The position numbers and the translations under genes are program-made. Under the pieces are notes generated by a model. That model had not been told where the DNA came from. It ran no database searches and saw nothing but the letters and a program-made list of their open reading frames with translations. 64,000 nt of DNA from Candidatus Altimarinota bacterium. GTDB lineage: Bacteria > Patescibacteriota > Gracilibacteria > BD1-5 > UBA6164. Location: positions 1 to 64,000 of the forward strand of contig JAQTWV010000002.1 of the NCBI GenBank assembly GCA_028689115.1, written 5' to 3'. Shown one piece after another: positions 20,225 through 31,126 of the stretch; positions within the stretch are counted from its first letter, which is position 1; every line of letters starts with the position of its first letter.

Positions 20225-22894
20225 TTAATATATTTCTATATCTAAATTATCTTCCAAAATATTTTTATTAGTAAAATCAAGTTTTAGAGTTACCTTATAT
20301 ATTCAAGGTTTTCAGTAAGTGTGAGTAGGATTTGCTTCAGTTGAAGTTGTTCCATCTCAAAAATTCCAAAAGTATGAAGCTATTTGTCATTCAGATTTAT
20401 TTGATGTAAAATCTATTCATTGAAGAGTTGGAGCTTTTTTCATACTAACTTCTATTTTCGCACTTTGAGGAGTTGGCTTTAAAATTAACTTTTTGCTAGT
20501 TGAATATGATTTTCAATCAGAAGTTACAACTGTTAATTTTATATCATAATCTCAAGCCTCAGTATATCTTCTTCAAGGTACTATAGCATCTCTTTCTTCT
20601 TTTATTCAATCTCCATAATCCCATATAAATTTAGCAATATTACTATCTTTAACTTGAGATTTAGATCAATCTAATTTTATAATAACTGGAGCATATTCAC
20701 TATCTGCAATTATATCAAATGTGATAATTGCATCTTTTTTTATTGCTTCAATATATATTTTTTCTTCTATAGCTACAATATCAGTATCAACTTTTCTATT
20801 TACAAAGTAATGTTTAGCTGTAATTACAATATTTCATTCTTTATTTAACTCATAATTTCAAGTTTTTCATGTAAAATCTATATTTCAATCAGAATCATAA
20901 TCCCATTCTATTTTTGAAAGATTATATAGTGTAGAGTCTGCTTTTATAAATCTTCAATCTAGTTTTATTTGGCTAGGATATCATACTTCATTTAAGAAAT
21001 ATTCATTTAATGTTGGATTATATGAAACATCTTTTATTTCTGTTCCATCTGCAAATATTTTTAATCAATCACTAAGTTTTAATACTTTTGGTAATTGAAT
21101 TGTTTTTGTTATAGTTTTACTTTCTCATGCAGAATTTATCATTTCAACTTTAACAGTTTGTTCTCAATAGTTTACAAATTTGTGTTTTACTTCACTTGCT
21201 TTTTCACTATTTTCTATATCTCAAATTTTTGTATATACTTGTTCTCAAACTGTCCATATATATTTTTCTATATATCATGCTCATATATCATTTGCAAGAT
21301 TTTTTACACTTAAAGTTACTTCTAAATCATTTACTAATCATCTTTCAAATCATATTTCTCAATCAATATTTACCTTATCTTCTCATTTTATTATAAATAA
21401 TTTATCAAAAGTATCATTTTCATTTGAAGTTGATTTTTTAATGTACATTCAAAATATTGTATCTTCAAAAATTGGTTTTCAGTTTATAAATTCGCTTCAT
21501 TGCCAAACTGGTTCTTTTAAATCATCCATAGTATACCATTCTATTTTTCATAGTTGTTCTAAACTTTTTGCATCAAATGTTACAAGTTTTCATCAACTAT
21601 TTAATTTTTTTTCTTTAATTCATACAACATATGTTATATTTATATATGGCATTGTTTCTACTGTTTTTTGAATTTCTTTTCATAAAGAGTCAATTCAATT
21701 AATAGTTAATTTTATATCAGTAGTTCATATCTTATCAAAAGTTTTTATTAAATTTGGTAAAACTGTCTCTTCTACATTATCATTTCAAAAATCCCAAGTA
21801 AAATTTTTAATCTTTATTCATTTTTTTTCTTCAGCTTGTGCTAAATATGTTAAATCAAATTTTAATTCTATTGGTCAAATTAAATTTGATGTATCACTTA
21901 TGAGAGCAGATTCTTTTGAGAAGTTTTCATTTACTAATTTTGAATTATCATAGATTTGAATTTCTCAAAATGACATTTCTTGCCAATTTGGTAGATTTTT
22001 TATTTTTTGATCTACAACCATCCAAGCAGTTGCAGTTATAAAAGTAATTATTAAAAGAATTACAGATAATATAGCAAATTTTATTTTTTTCTTTTTAAAT
22101 TCTTTTTTTGTTAAGAAAAATTTAAATAAAAATATTATTAATAATATAGTTTCACTTAATACTATTATAGAAAATATGATAGTAATTAATTTTGCAATAA
22201 ATGCATTTATTTCATTTAAGTTTATTCATAATCATGCAAAAAATTTTACATCATCAACAGTTTTTGCATTAAGTACTATAAATCACAAAAAACTTCAACC
22301 AACGATAAGTAATATGATTGATAATATTAGCATAAATGACAATATTTGTCACGTACTCATTTTTTTAGTATCTTTTTTAGTTGCTAATTTTGCAACTAAT
22401 CTTGATTTTATAAATAATTTTTCTCAAAAATTACTAGGAACAACTTTTGTAATTAATTGAAAGTTTTTTTCATCAAAACTTATTCATCAATTTCATTCTT
22501 GATTTGAGTTATTATCTTCTAAATTTAGTTTAGTTGCTCATTTTGCTTTTAATAAAATATTTGAATAAGTAGGGTATTTTATTTGTTTAGTATCAACAAT
22601 TACATTATTTTTTCTAAATTCTACTTTTACACTATTTTCATTTGGTTCAAAAGTAACGAAATCATATTTTTTTTCTTCAAGTAACAATAAAATATCATTT
22701 AAAGAAACAATATTTATATCATAAATATTGTTTTCATTTATTTTTTCTTCTATTTTTTCTGGCAAATCAAACATAGAAATTAAATCTGAGTTATCAATTT
22801 CTTTTTTATTCGCTTCAATATCAGCATTATTTTGGCTTAAATTTCATAATATATCATTTTCTTGATTATCATTATTTTTTTTAGGCAATTCCAT
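20225..22894 (-). CDS. membrane protein with C-terminal PKD domain repeats
   Basis: An 889-residue protein. The N-terminal ~180 residues are acidic and probably cytoplasmic; then come about three membrane helices (about residues 195-310, including ILSFMLILSIILLIVG and FAILSVILLIITFITATA). The remainder is a chain of PKD-like beta sandwiches outside the cell, with the clearest motif near the C-terminus, YFWNFGDGTTSTEANPTHTY, and other FTWDFGN, FIWDYGD-type cores. PKD domains act as extensible spacers or adhesive modules. A long cytoplasmic part plus a surface part suggests a sensor or anchoring role, not proven. Confidence 0.78.
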
Positions 22895-22966
22895 TTTTAT
22901 ATATTTATAAATTATTTATATTATATTATCATATAATTATTAATTTTCATATAAATAACTATTGAC

Positions 22967-23003
22967 AAAAAAAAAAGTCATTTTTTTATAATGACTTTTT
23001 TTT
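22967..23003. terminator. terminator
   Basis: Hairpin AAAAAGTCAT/ATGACTTTTT flanked by A10 and T8 runs, just downstream (minus strand) of the small gene ending at 23002. Confidence 0.85.
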
Positions 23004-23151
23004 ATAATGCAGCAGCAGCTTGGTTTAAGTTACTTGCTACAACAGCAGCAGCAGTTAAGAAAATTAACATGTAAGTACCTGAATGAAAGCTTGTATTTTT
23101 TTCATCCCATGCCTTAATTGCTCACATTATATTTTTTATTTTTGTTTTCAT
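23002..23151 (-). CDS. small single-helix membrane peptide
   Basis: A 49-residue peptide: basic N-terminus (MKTKIKNIMGAIKAWDEK), then a hydrophobic helix (TYMLIFLTAAAVVAS) and an Ala-rich tail NLNQAAAAL. It has its own terminators on both sides, so it is a monocistronic unit placed between secA and the PKD protein. The pattern resembles small class I pilin-like or TrbC-like subunits, but no family can be assigned. Glycine codon 11 is TGA, so the gene is native. Confidence 0.65.
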
Positions 23152-23210
23152 AATTTTTTATGATTAATATTAATGTAGATAAATTGTAACACATAAAAAA
23201 TAAAAAAACA

Positions 23211-23245
23211 AAAAAATGAAAAGTATTTTTCACTTTTCATTTTTT
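23211..23245. terminator. terminator after secA
   Basis: Hairpin AATGAAAAGT/CACTTTTCATT flanked by A and T runs, immediately past the secA stop codon on the minus strand. Confidence 0.82.
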
Positions 23246-25841
23246 ATACTCTAATTTTTTTTACTTTTTCTTTATTAAATAGAGGATTTTCATTTTTATT
23301 TTCTTCTTTTATTTTTGTTATTTCATCTAAGTTTATAGCGTTTAATTCCATATTTTCTTTAGATAAATCTATTTGTTCTACTTGTTCTATTTTTCTAATT
23401 GAAAATATAGATTTTACAACCTTATATTCTACTTCATTTATTAAATCTCTAAATTTATAATAGGCTTTTTCTTTATAAACTGTTAGAGGATTTTTTTGAG
23501 CGTATCATTCAAAAGCTACTTCTTCTCTTAGAGAACTCATTCCATCTATATGTCTCATCCAAAGTTCATCAATAGAACTTAAAACAATTCTTCTTTCTAA
23601 ATTTAAATATTCTTCTTCTGAAACAGCGTCAGCTTTTAGAGCTTCAAATTCTTCTATTGCAATTTTAGAAATATATTTTGATAATTCATCTGCTTCAGAT
23701 ATTCATACAATATCATCAATTTCTATTTTGTCATTAAGAGCTTGTATTCATAAAAACTCATTAACTTTTGTAATTATTTCTTTGTTTGAAGAGTTATTAT
23801 CATTTTCTTTTTTAGAAAATTCAGAAACTACAATTGAAGATATTTGATTTTCAATCATTTTTTTAATATCTTCATGAATATTTTCACTATCAAGAATTTT
23901 ATTTCTTCTAGAGTAAATGATATTTCTATGTTTATTTATAACATCATCATATTCTAAAATATGTTTTCTTACATCAAAATTGTGTCATTCTACTTGTTTT
24001 TGAACTCAAGTAACTCTTTTTGTAAGCATTCCACTTTGAGCTAGAGGTTCATCGTCAGGTAGGGAAGCAAACATAGGCGAATTGAAAACGCTAAACAATT
24101 TATCTCAACCAAAGATTCTCATTATATCATCATTTGGCGAAATAAGAAATTGAGTAATTCAAGGATCTCATTGTCTACCAGCTCTTCATCTTAATTGGTT
24201 ATCAATTCTTCTAGTTTCGTGTTTTTCAGTACCTAAAATAATTAATCATCCTAAATCTGCAACTCATTCTCATAATTTAATATCAGTACCTCTTCAAGCC
24301 ATATTTGTAGCTATTGTTATAGCTCATTTTTGACCAGCATTAGCTACAATTTCAGCTTCTCTTTCATGATATTTAGCGTTTAAAACATCATGTTTTATTC
24401 ATTCACTTTTTAATCTTTCACTTAAATATTCACTTTTTTCTACTGAAACAGTACCAACAAGGATTGGTTGACCAGTTTCGTGCATTTCTTTTATAAGTTT
24501 TATAACATAATCAAATTTACCTTTTTCATTTTTAAAAAGTAAATCAGATCTATCTTCTCTTGCAATTGGTTTATTTGTAGGGATGATAAGCGTATCAAGT
24601 CCGTAAACCTTGTAAAATTCTTCAGCTTCAGTAACTGCAGTACCAGTCATTCAAGCAAGTTTCCAATACATTCTAAAATAATTTTGAAATGTAATAGACG
24701 CTAGTGTTTTACTTTCTTGTTTTATTTCTACATTTTCTTTTGCTTCTATAGCTTGGTGAAGTCATTCACTATATCTTCTACCAGCTAAAACTCTACCAGT
24801 ATGTTCGTCAACGATTTGAACTTCTCAGTTTATAACTAAATAATCCTTATCTTTATGATAAACTGCCATTGCTTTCAGAGCGTTTTCTACGTGGTGAATA
24901 TCATTGTAATGATTTGAAACATATATATTGTCTATTCTCAAAAGTTCTTCTATTTTTTTTATTCAGTCTTCTGTTAGAGTAGCTGATTTTTGTTTTTCAT
25001 CTATCTTGTAATGAATTCCATTTTGTAAATGCTTAATTAAAGCTGCAAATTGCATATATTTACTAGTTGGTTCATTGTCTGGCATAGAAATTATAAGTGG
25101 AGTTCTAGCTTCATCAATCAAGATAGAATCAACTTCATCTATAATTGCAAAAAATAATCTGCTTTGAGCTTTTTCATCTTTAGAAATAACCATATTATCT
25201 CTTAAATAATCAAAACCTAATTCATTATTTGTAGCATAAACTATATCACATTTGTAAGCTTCTTTCTTTTCATTTTTATTTTGAGAATTTACAACAACTC
25301 AAGTAGTTAATCATAATGCAGAGTATAAAACTCACATTTCCATACTATCTCTTGTAGCTAGGTAATCATTTACAGTAACTATATGTACACTATTTCAAGT
25401 AAGTGCATTTAAATATGCTGGAAGAGTTGCAACTAGAGTTTTTCATTCTCAAGTTTTCATTTCACTTATATTTCATTCATGAATTGCTAAACCTCAAATA
25501 AGTTGAACATTATAAGGAATCATATTCCAAATTATACTTCTACCATCTTTTAGTTCAAAGCTTTGACCATTTATAATTTTTGCAGCAGTCTTAACCAAAG
25601 CAAATGCTTCAGTTTTTATAGTGTTTAGTATTTCTTTTATTTTTTTTGTATCTTCAGCATTTCTAAAATCAAGTCATTCAAACATTGCTTTGAATTCTGC
25701 TGTTCTTTTTTTTACATCTTCTAGAGTGTATGATTCTTGAGATTTTTCAAATTCTTTTATTTTATCTACTAGTCTAGAAATTTCTTTTACTTTCTTTTCA
25801 CTTGGGTCACCAAATATGGCTTTAATAATGCTTTCTATCAT
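23244..25841 (-). CDS. secA: protein translocase ATPase SecA
   Basis: The 865-residue motor of the Sec export pathway. Recognisable parts: N-terminal [32 protein letters not shown]-type Walker [25 protein letters not shown], the [18 protein letters not shown] Walker B/preprotein-binding boundary, and in the second motor half [19 protein letters not shown]. The C-terminus ([11 protein letters not shown]) lacks the zinc-binding Cys motif of many SecAs. The protein is somewhat shorter than E. coli SecA, as is common. It acts with SecYEG; secG is at 4569-4787. Confidence 0.95.
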
Positions 25842-25966
25842 TTTTTGTTTGTTTTTATAAATTAGCTATGAGATTATAAGTAAAAAAAGTGATAAATCAA
25901 AAATAGTTTTTGCTTTTTTGAAAAGTATTTATATACTAGTTATATACTTAAAATTAATATACAATT

Positions 25967-26557
25967 ATGATTTCATATATAACTTGAAAAATAATAGAAC
26001 TAGACTTCACTCATACAACTATCTTGTTAAATTCTGGAATTGGTTATGAGGTGGGAATTAATGAGCTTACTTATTCAAAAATAGCTCTTGAAGAAGATGT
26101 AAATTTCTTTATATATCATTATAAAACTGAAAATAGTGAGAATCTTTTTTGATTTTTGGATAGAGAAGAAAAAAGAGTTTTTGCTGAACTTATAAAAATC
26201 TCATGAATTGGTTGAAAAGTAGCTATGCAAATATTGTCTCTAGGAGTTGAAAGATTGGTTTTAGCTATAAAAAGTGAAGATAATAAAACAATAGAAAGTA
26301 TAAAATGAGTTGGTAAAAAAATGGCAGAAAAAATAATCTTAGAGTTAAAAGATAAGGATTTTGCTATAGATTTTAGAAAAAGTGAAAATGTAATCAAAGC
26401 AAATTCTATAGATTCAACTCTGCATTCTTCTATAAAATCAACTCTAACTGCTATGTGATACAATCCAAAAGATATAGATACAGTTTTGTTTAACTTGCCA
26501 GAATGAATAAATGAAACTAAGGATATAATTCCTTATGTTATAAAAAGTTTAAGTTAA
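25967..26557 (+). CDS. ruvA: Holliday junction DNA helicase subunit RuvA
   Basis: A 196-residue protein of the RuvA family: N-terminal OB domain (MISYITGKIIELD, NSGIGYEVGIN), the middle HhH pair ELIKISGIGGKVAMQILSL and SIKGVGKKMAEKIILELK, and a C-terminal UBA-like domain that contacts RuvB. Seven of its 13 glycines are TGA. It tetramerises on Holliday junctions to direct RuvB branch migration. It is followed by rmuC, another recombination-linked gene, 23 bases later. Confidence 0.93.
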
Positions 26558-26580
26558 AAATATTTATTAAATTTAAATTT

Positions 26581-27627
26581 ATGACTCTTGAAGTAGCTTT
26601 GATAATTTCTGTTTTATTTTTAATTGCAATTGTATTTTTTTTGATTGCAAAATTGACAAATAAAAGTGCTCCTGACAATTCTATGAAGATGTTACAAGAT
26701 CAGATCTTGGCACTAAATAAAAATCTAGATTTTAAGCTTAGTGAATCAAATAGAAATACTATAAAACAAGGAGAAATAAATACTAGCATTACAAAAGAAG
26801 CAAGTCAAAAAATAGAAGAAATAACTAAAAAATTGTCTAGTTTGGAAGAAACAAATAAGCAGATAAAAGATATTTGAAGTCAATTAGAGTGACTTGAAAG
26901 TATCTTAAAAAATCCTAAACAAAGATGAATTCTTTGAGAATATTTTTTAGAAAATGTTTTGAAAAATATACTTCCACCAAATAATTTTGAGTTGCAATAT
27001 CATTTTACTAATGGGGAAATAGTTGATTGAGTTATATTTGTAAAAGATAAGATAATTCCTATTGATTCTAAATTTTCACTAGAAAATTATAATAGGGTTT
27101 TAGCTGAAGAAAATCCTATTCAAAAAGAGCTTTATATCAAGGATTTTAGATCTGATTTAAAAAAGAGGATTGATGAAACTTCTAAGTATATAAGACCAAG
27201 TGAGGGGACAATGGATTTTGCTTTTATGTTTATACCAAGTGAATGAATATATTATGATTTGCTTGTAAATAAGATTTGAGCTTTGAAATCAAATACAACT
27301 GATTTGATAGAATATGCTTTTAAAGAAAAAAAAGTAATCATAGTAAGTCCAACAAGTTTTTATGCTTATTTGCAAACTGTAATGCAATGACTAAGAGCTC
27401 TTCAAATAGAGGAAAAAGCGCAAGATATCAAAAAGCATGTAGAGAAATTATCTCGTCATTTGGATGCTTATGAAGAGTATTTAGAGAAACTTTGAAATAG
27501 TCTTTCTACAAGTGTTTCTCATTATAACAATGCCTATAAAAAATTTAATTTAATTGAAAAAGATGTAGTAAAAATAACAGATGAAGAAAAAGAGAGTAAC
27601 ATAATACAATTAAATAAACCAGAATAA
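26581..27627 (+). CDS. rmuC: DNA recombination protein RmuC homologue
   Basis: A 348-residue RmuC family protein: an N-terminal membrane helix (about 5-24), a coiled coil (about 35-110), then the nuclease-like core with ILGEYFLENVLKNIL, DGVIFVKDKIIPIDSKFSL and KVIIVSPTSFYAYLQTVMQG, closing with a second helical segment. RmuC limits inversion at repeats and may have nuclease activity; this is known only from the family. It probably forms an operon with ruvA. Confidence 0.9.
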
Positions 27628-27630
27628 AAT

Positions 27631-27662
27631 AAAAAGCTTTTAGTCTAGACTAAAAGCTTTTT
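27631..27662. terminator. palindromic terminator
   Basis: Perfect palindrome AAAGCTTTTAGT/ACTAAAAGCTTT flanked by A/T runs after rmuC. The following 224 bases up to nrdA are AT-rich leader with no further feature that I can support. Confidence 0.87.
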
Positions 27663-27886
27663 ATTTCTTAAAAATATTATGTGATATAAAATAGAATTAT
27701 TGATTATTTTGTATTTTATTGTTTTATTTAATTTTAAAAACATATAAATGACTATTAATAGACTACTAATTATTGTTTTTAACATTGTGTAAAAAAGTTT
27801 TAACAAGGTTGTTCTAAAATTGTTAGCAAAAATTGTAAAAATCATTAACTTACTATAAGTCACTTTATTTTTTTATATGGTTTTAT

Positions 27887-30499
27887 ATGGTTATAAAAGT
27901 TATTAAGACAAGAGATTGAGACTTGCTACACTTCGATAGAAGTAGGATAGAAAGAGTTATAGAAAAAGCAGCAGAAAGCGTATGAGAAAAAAATCTAGAT
28001 TTCGTAGATTACGTAACAGATAATGTTATTGAAGCTTTAAATAAAAAGTTAGAAAAACTAGATAAAACTCAGTTTATAACTGTGGAAATGATTCAAGATC
28101 AAGTTGAATTTGAGCTTATGGAATCAGGGTATTTCAAAGTAATGAAACACTTTATTATTTATAGAAATAAGAGATCTGAAGCAAGAGAAAAAGCAAAAGA
28201 AAAAGTAGAAAAAAAATTATCTGAAAATACATTTAAAATTATTAAAACTACTGGGAAAAAAGAAAGTTTTAATATGGATAAGATAGAAAAAACTTATAAG
28301 ATTGTAAGTTATTGATTAGCTAGAAAATGTAAGTTTGAAGAAATATCTGATAGTTTTAAAAAATACATAGTTGAAGGTATGAAAACTAGTGACATCACTA
28401 AGATGCTTATAAAATCAGCTATAGATTTGATTTCTATTGAAAATACTTCTTGGCAATTTATTGCTTGAAGATTTGCTTTGATTGATCTATATAAAGAAGC
28501 TTCAAACAATAGAAAATTAGATATCAAAAAAATATATGAAGCTAAACATTATGTAGAATTATTTGATGAATATGTAAAAAATGGATTATATTCTAAAAAT
28601 TTCTATAATTACTATACAAAAGAAGATATTTTAGAAGCAGGAAAATATTTGAAAAAAGAATATGATTTTGAATATAATTATACAACTATTTTGATGTATA
28701 AAAAGAGATATCTTTTAAATCCAAATAAAAAAGTAAAAGAATTACCTCAAGAAATGTATATGAGTATAGCTTTGTTTTTAGCTATGCCTGAACCAAAAGA
28801 AAATAGATTAAAATTTGCTAAAAAGATTTATGATTATTGTGCTTCTGGTAAGATTTCACTTCCAACTCCAACTCTATTAAATGCTAGAACAAATTTTCAC
28901 CAATTATCAAGTTGTTTCAAATTTAATGTAGAAGATGATTTAAGAGCAATATATCATTCTATTGAAAATATGGCTCAAGTATCTAAATTTGGTGGTTGAA
29001 TTTGAGTTTATCTAGGAAATATTAGAAGTAGATGAGCATATATTAGATGAGTAAAATGAGCTGCTGGTTGAGTAAATCCATGGGTTAAAGTTATAAATGA
29101 TACTGCTGTTGCTGTAAACCAATTGTGAGCTAGAGCATGAGCTATTTCAGTTACACTTGATGTATTTCATAGAGATATTTATAGTTTTCTAGATTTACAA
29201 ACTGAAACTTGAGATATTAGAAATAAAAGTTTTGATGTATTTCCAGCTGTAAGTTTTCCAGATTTATTTATGGAAAGAGTTGCAAATGATGAAAACTGGA
29301 CACTTTTTGATCCAAAAGAAGTAAATGATGTTACTGGTAAAAAATTACAAGATCATTTTTGAGCTGAATTTGAAGAATTTTATAGACAATGTGAAAAAGA
29401 TGATAGATTAGAATTAAAAGAAGTATGATCTGCTCGTGATTTATTTAAAAAATATTTAAAAGCAACTGTTGAAACTGGTATGCCGTACGCATTTTTTAGA
29501 GATACTGTAAATGCTATGAACCCAAACAAACATGCTTGAAATATTTATTCTACACAACTTTGTGTAGAAATATGTCAAAATACAAGTCCTTCTAAATTTA
29601 TAGAAGAAACAATTGAAGATGGAAATATAATTATAAAATATGAACCAGGTGATAGTGTAGTTTGTAATTTAGCTTCTATAAATGTGGCTAAAGTAAACAC
29701 TCCAGAAGATATTAAAAAAGTATTACCAGTTGCAATGAGATTACTTGATAATGTAATTGATTTAAATTTCTATCCTATAAAAGAAGCTGAAAAAACTGCT
29801 AAAAAATATAGATCAGTTTGACTTGGATTCTTGGGACTTGCTGAATATTTAGCAGTAAATAAATTGGCTTATGATAGCAAAGAAGCTAGAGTTGTAGTTG
29901 ATGAATTATTTGAAAAATATGCTTATCAAACTATTAAATCTTCAAATGAATTAGCTGCTGAGAGATGAGTTTATGAAGTTTATCAAGGTAGTGAATGGTC
30001 TAAATGAATACTTTTCTGAAAAGATAGTAATTGGTTTAGAAATAATTCAAAAATGAGTACAGAATGGTTAGAATTAATTGAAAATATTAAAAAAACTTGA
30101 GTTAGATTTGCTTATCACTTAGCTCCAGCTCCAAATACTTCAACTGCTTTGGTTGTTTGAACTACTGCATCAATTCTACCTATTTATAAAAAATACTTTG
30201 TTGAAACAAATGCAATTGCGCCAAGTGTAAATGTAGCACCAAACTTAAATGAAGACAATTTTTGGTATTACAAAGAGTATGTAAATATGAATATGAACGA
30301 TGTAATAGATATGGTTTCTGTAATTTATAAATGGATTGACCAATCAATAAGTTTTGAATGGATGATAAATCCAGCAAATGTTTCTCCAAAAGAACTATAT
30401 GAATATTATTTTAAAGCACATAGAGAAGGTATAAAAACAGTTTATTATGTTAGATCTATGAGTCTTGAAGTAAAAGAATGTGTAAGTTGTAGTGGGTAA
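27887..30499 (+). CDS. nrdA: class I ribonucleoside-diphosphate reductase, large subunit
   Basis: An 870-residue catalytic subunit reducing ribonucleotides to deoxyribonucleotides. It has two ATP-cone modules (about residues 1-95 and 105-190), then the barrel with TPTLLNARTNFHQLSSCF (first redox Cys), STQLCVEICQNTSPS (radical Cys and Glu; Gln replaces the usual Asn two before the Cys), the radical-transfer tyrosines in TVYYVRSM, and a C-terminal thioredoxin-reducible pair CVSCSG. Partner NrdB is encoded at 35853-36896, and TrxB at 36932-37846 could supply reducing power. Two stacked ATP cones suggest dATP allosteric control. Confidence 0.95.
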
Positions 30500-30502
30500 T
30501 TT

Positions 30503-30528
30503 AAAGAGATAGTTTTCTATCTCTTTTT
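30503..30528 (+). terminator. terminator after nrdA
   Basis: Hairpin AAAGAGATAG/CTATCTCTTT with a TTTT loop and T7 tail. Confidence 0.87.
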
Positions 30529-30624
30529 TTGTTTTAAAAAATCCATATTAAATTTATATTAAATTTTTTACAAAGTAAAAAAATATGTTATAATCTAATC
30601 AATATTAAATTTAAATTAAATTTT

Positions 30625-30948
30625 ATGTGAGAAATTTTTGATTCAAGAGAAATAGAAATAGAATCATTAAAGTATAGAGTTAAGGGATTGATAAATTTTG
30701 ATTATGAAGTTTGGTCAAGGTTACAAGAATATTCAAATATTTTTGGTAATATTATATTAAATGAAGAGAATATTTTAGCGTCTTGAAGAATAAAAAAAGA
30801 AGAAATAGAAAAATATGAATCAACTGTTCATAAGATTTTAACTTTAACAGATATAGAAATAGTTGATTTATTATCAAAAAATAAACCAAGCATTCCTTGA
30901 ACAAATGCAAATATAGATTCTATAAATAGAGCATTTGGAGTTAATTAA
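30625..30948 (+). CDS. hypothetical protein
   Basis: A 107-residue acidic, helical protein (MGEIFDSREIEIESLKYRV..., ending SINRAFGVN) with three TGA-encoded glycines, including codon 2. No family is recognised. It lies alone between the nrdA terminator and the nrdD control region. It is preceded by two copies of an AT-rich motif of the form TATTAAATTTA.ATTAAATTTT (about 30545-30568 and 30602-30623) that might bind a regulator. Confidence 0.6.
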
Positions 30949-30949
30949 A

Positions 30950-30994
30950 ACTATATATTGTATTTATAAAATATATAAATATACTATATCTTGT
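30950..30994 (+). promoter_or_regulatory. tandem NrdR-box-like sites upstream of nrdD
   Basis: ACTATATATTGT (30950-30961) and ACTATATCTTGT (30983-30994) resemble NrdR boxes and start 33 bases apart, about three helical turns, as is usual for NrdR tandem sites. A promoter-like TTGTAT-N16-TATACT overlaps them. The nrdR gene itself lies 4 kb downstream. Confidence 0.65.
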
Positions 30995-31050
30995 AAAGTA
31001 ATTAAAATAAATATAAAAATAGTCAATCGAAAATTAATAAAAACACTTTG

Positions 31051-31110
31051 AAAAAACTACATATTGTATATAGTAAAAACAACTATATACAATATGTAGT
31101 TTTTGTTTTT
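31051..31110 (+). promoter_or_regulatory. long hairpin in the nrdD leader: terminator/attenuator or paired operator
   Basis: Near-perfect inverted repeat: AACTACATATTGTATATAGT (31055-31074), a 7-base loop, then ACTATATACAATATGTAGTT, followed by T-rich sequence, only 17 bases before the nrdD ATG. It can act as an intrinsic terminator of the upstream gene or as an attenuator of nrdD. Each arm also resembles an NrdR box, so it may be a second operator pair. Confidence 0.65.
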
Positions 31111-31126
31111 CTAAATTTATTTTAAT

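Noticed and set aside
21095-21671. Overlapping plus-strand ORFs up to 163 codons, rich in Phe/Ser/Ile
   Set aside because: They are antisense to the PKD-domain protein 20225-22894; composition reflects the reverse complement of an AT-rich gene.
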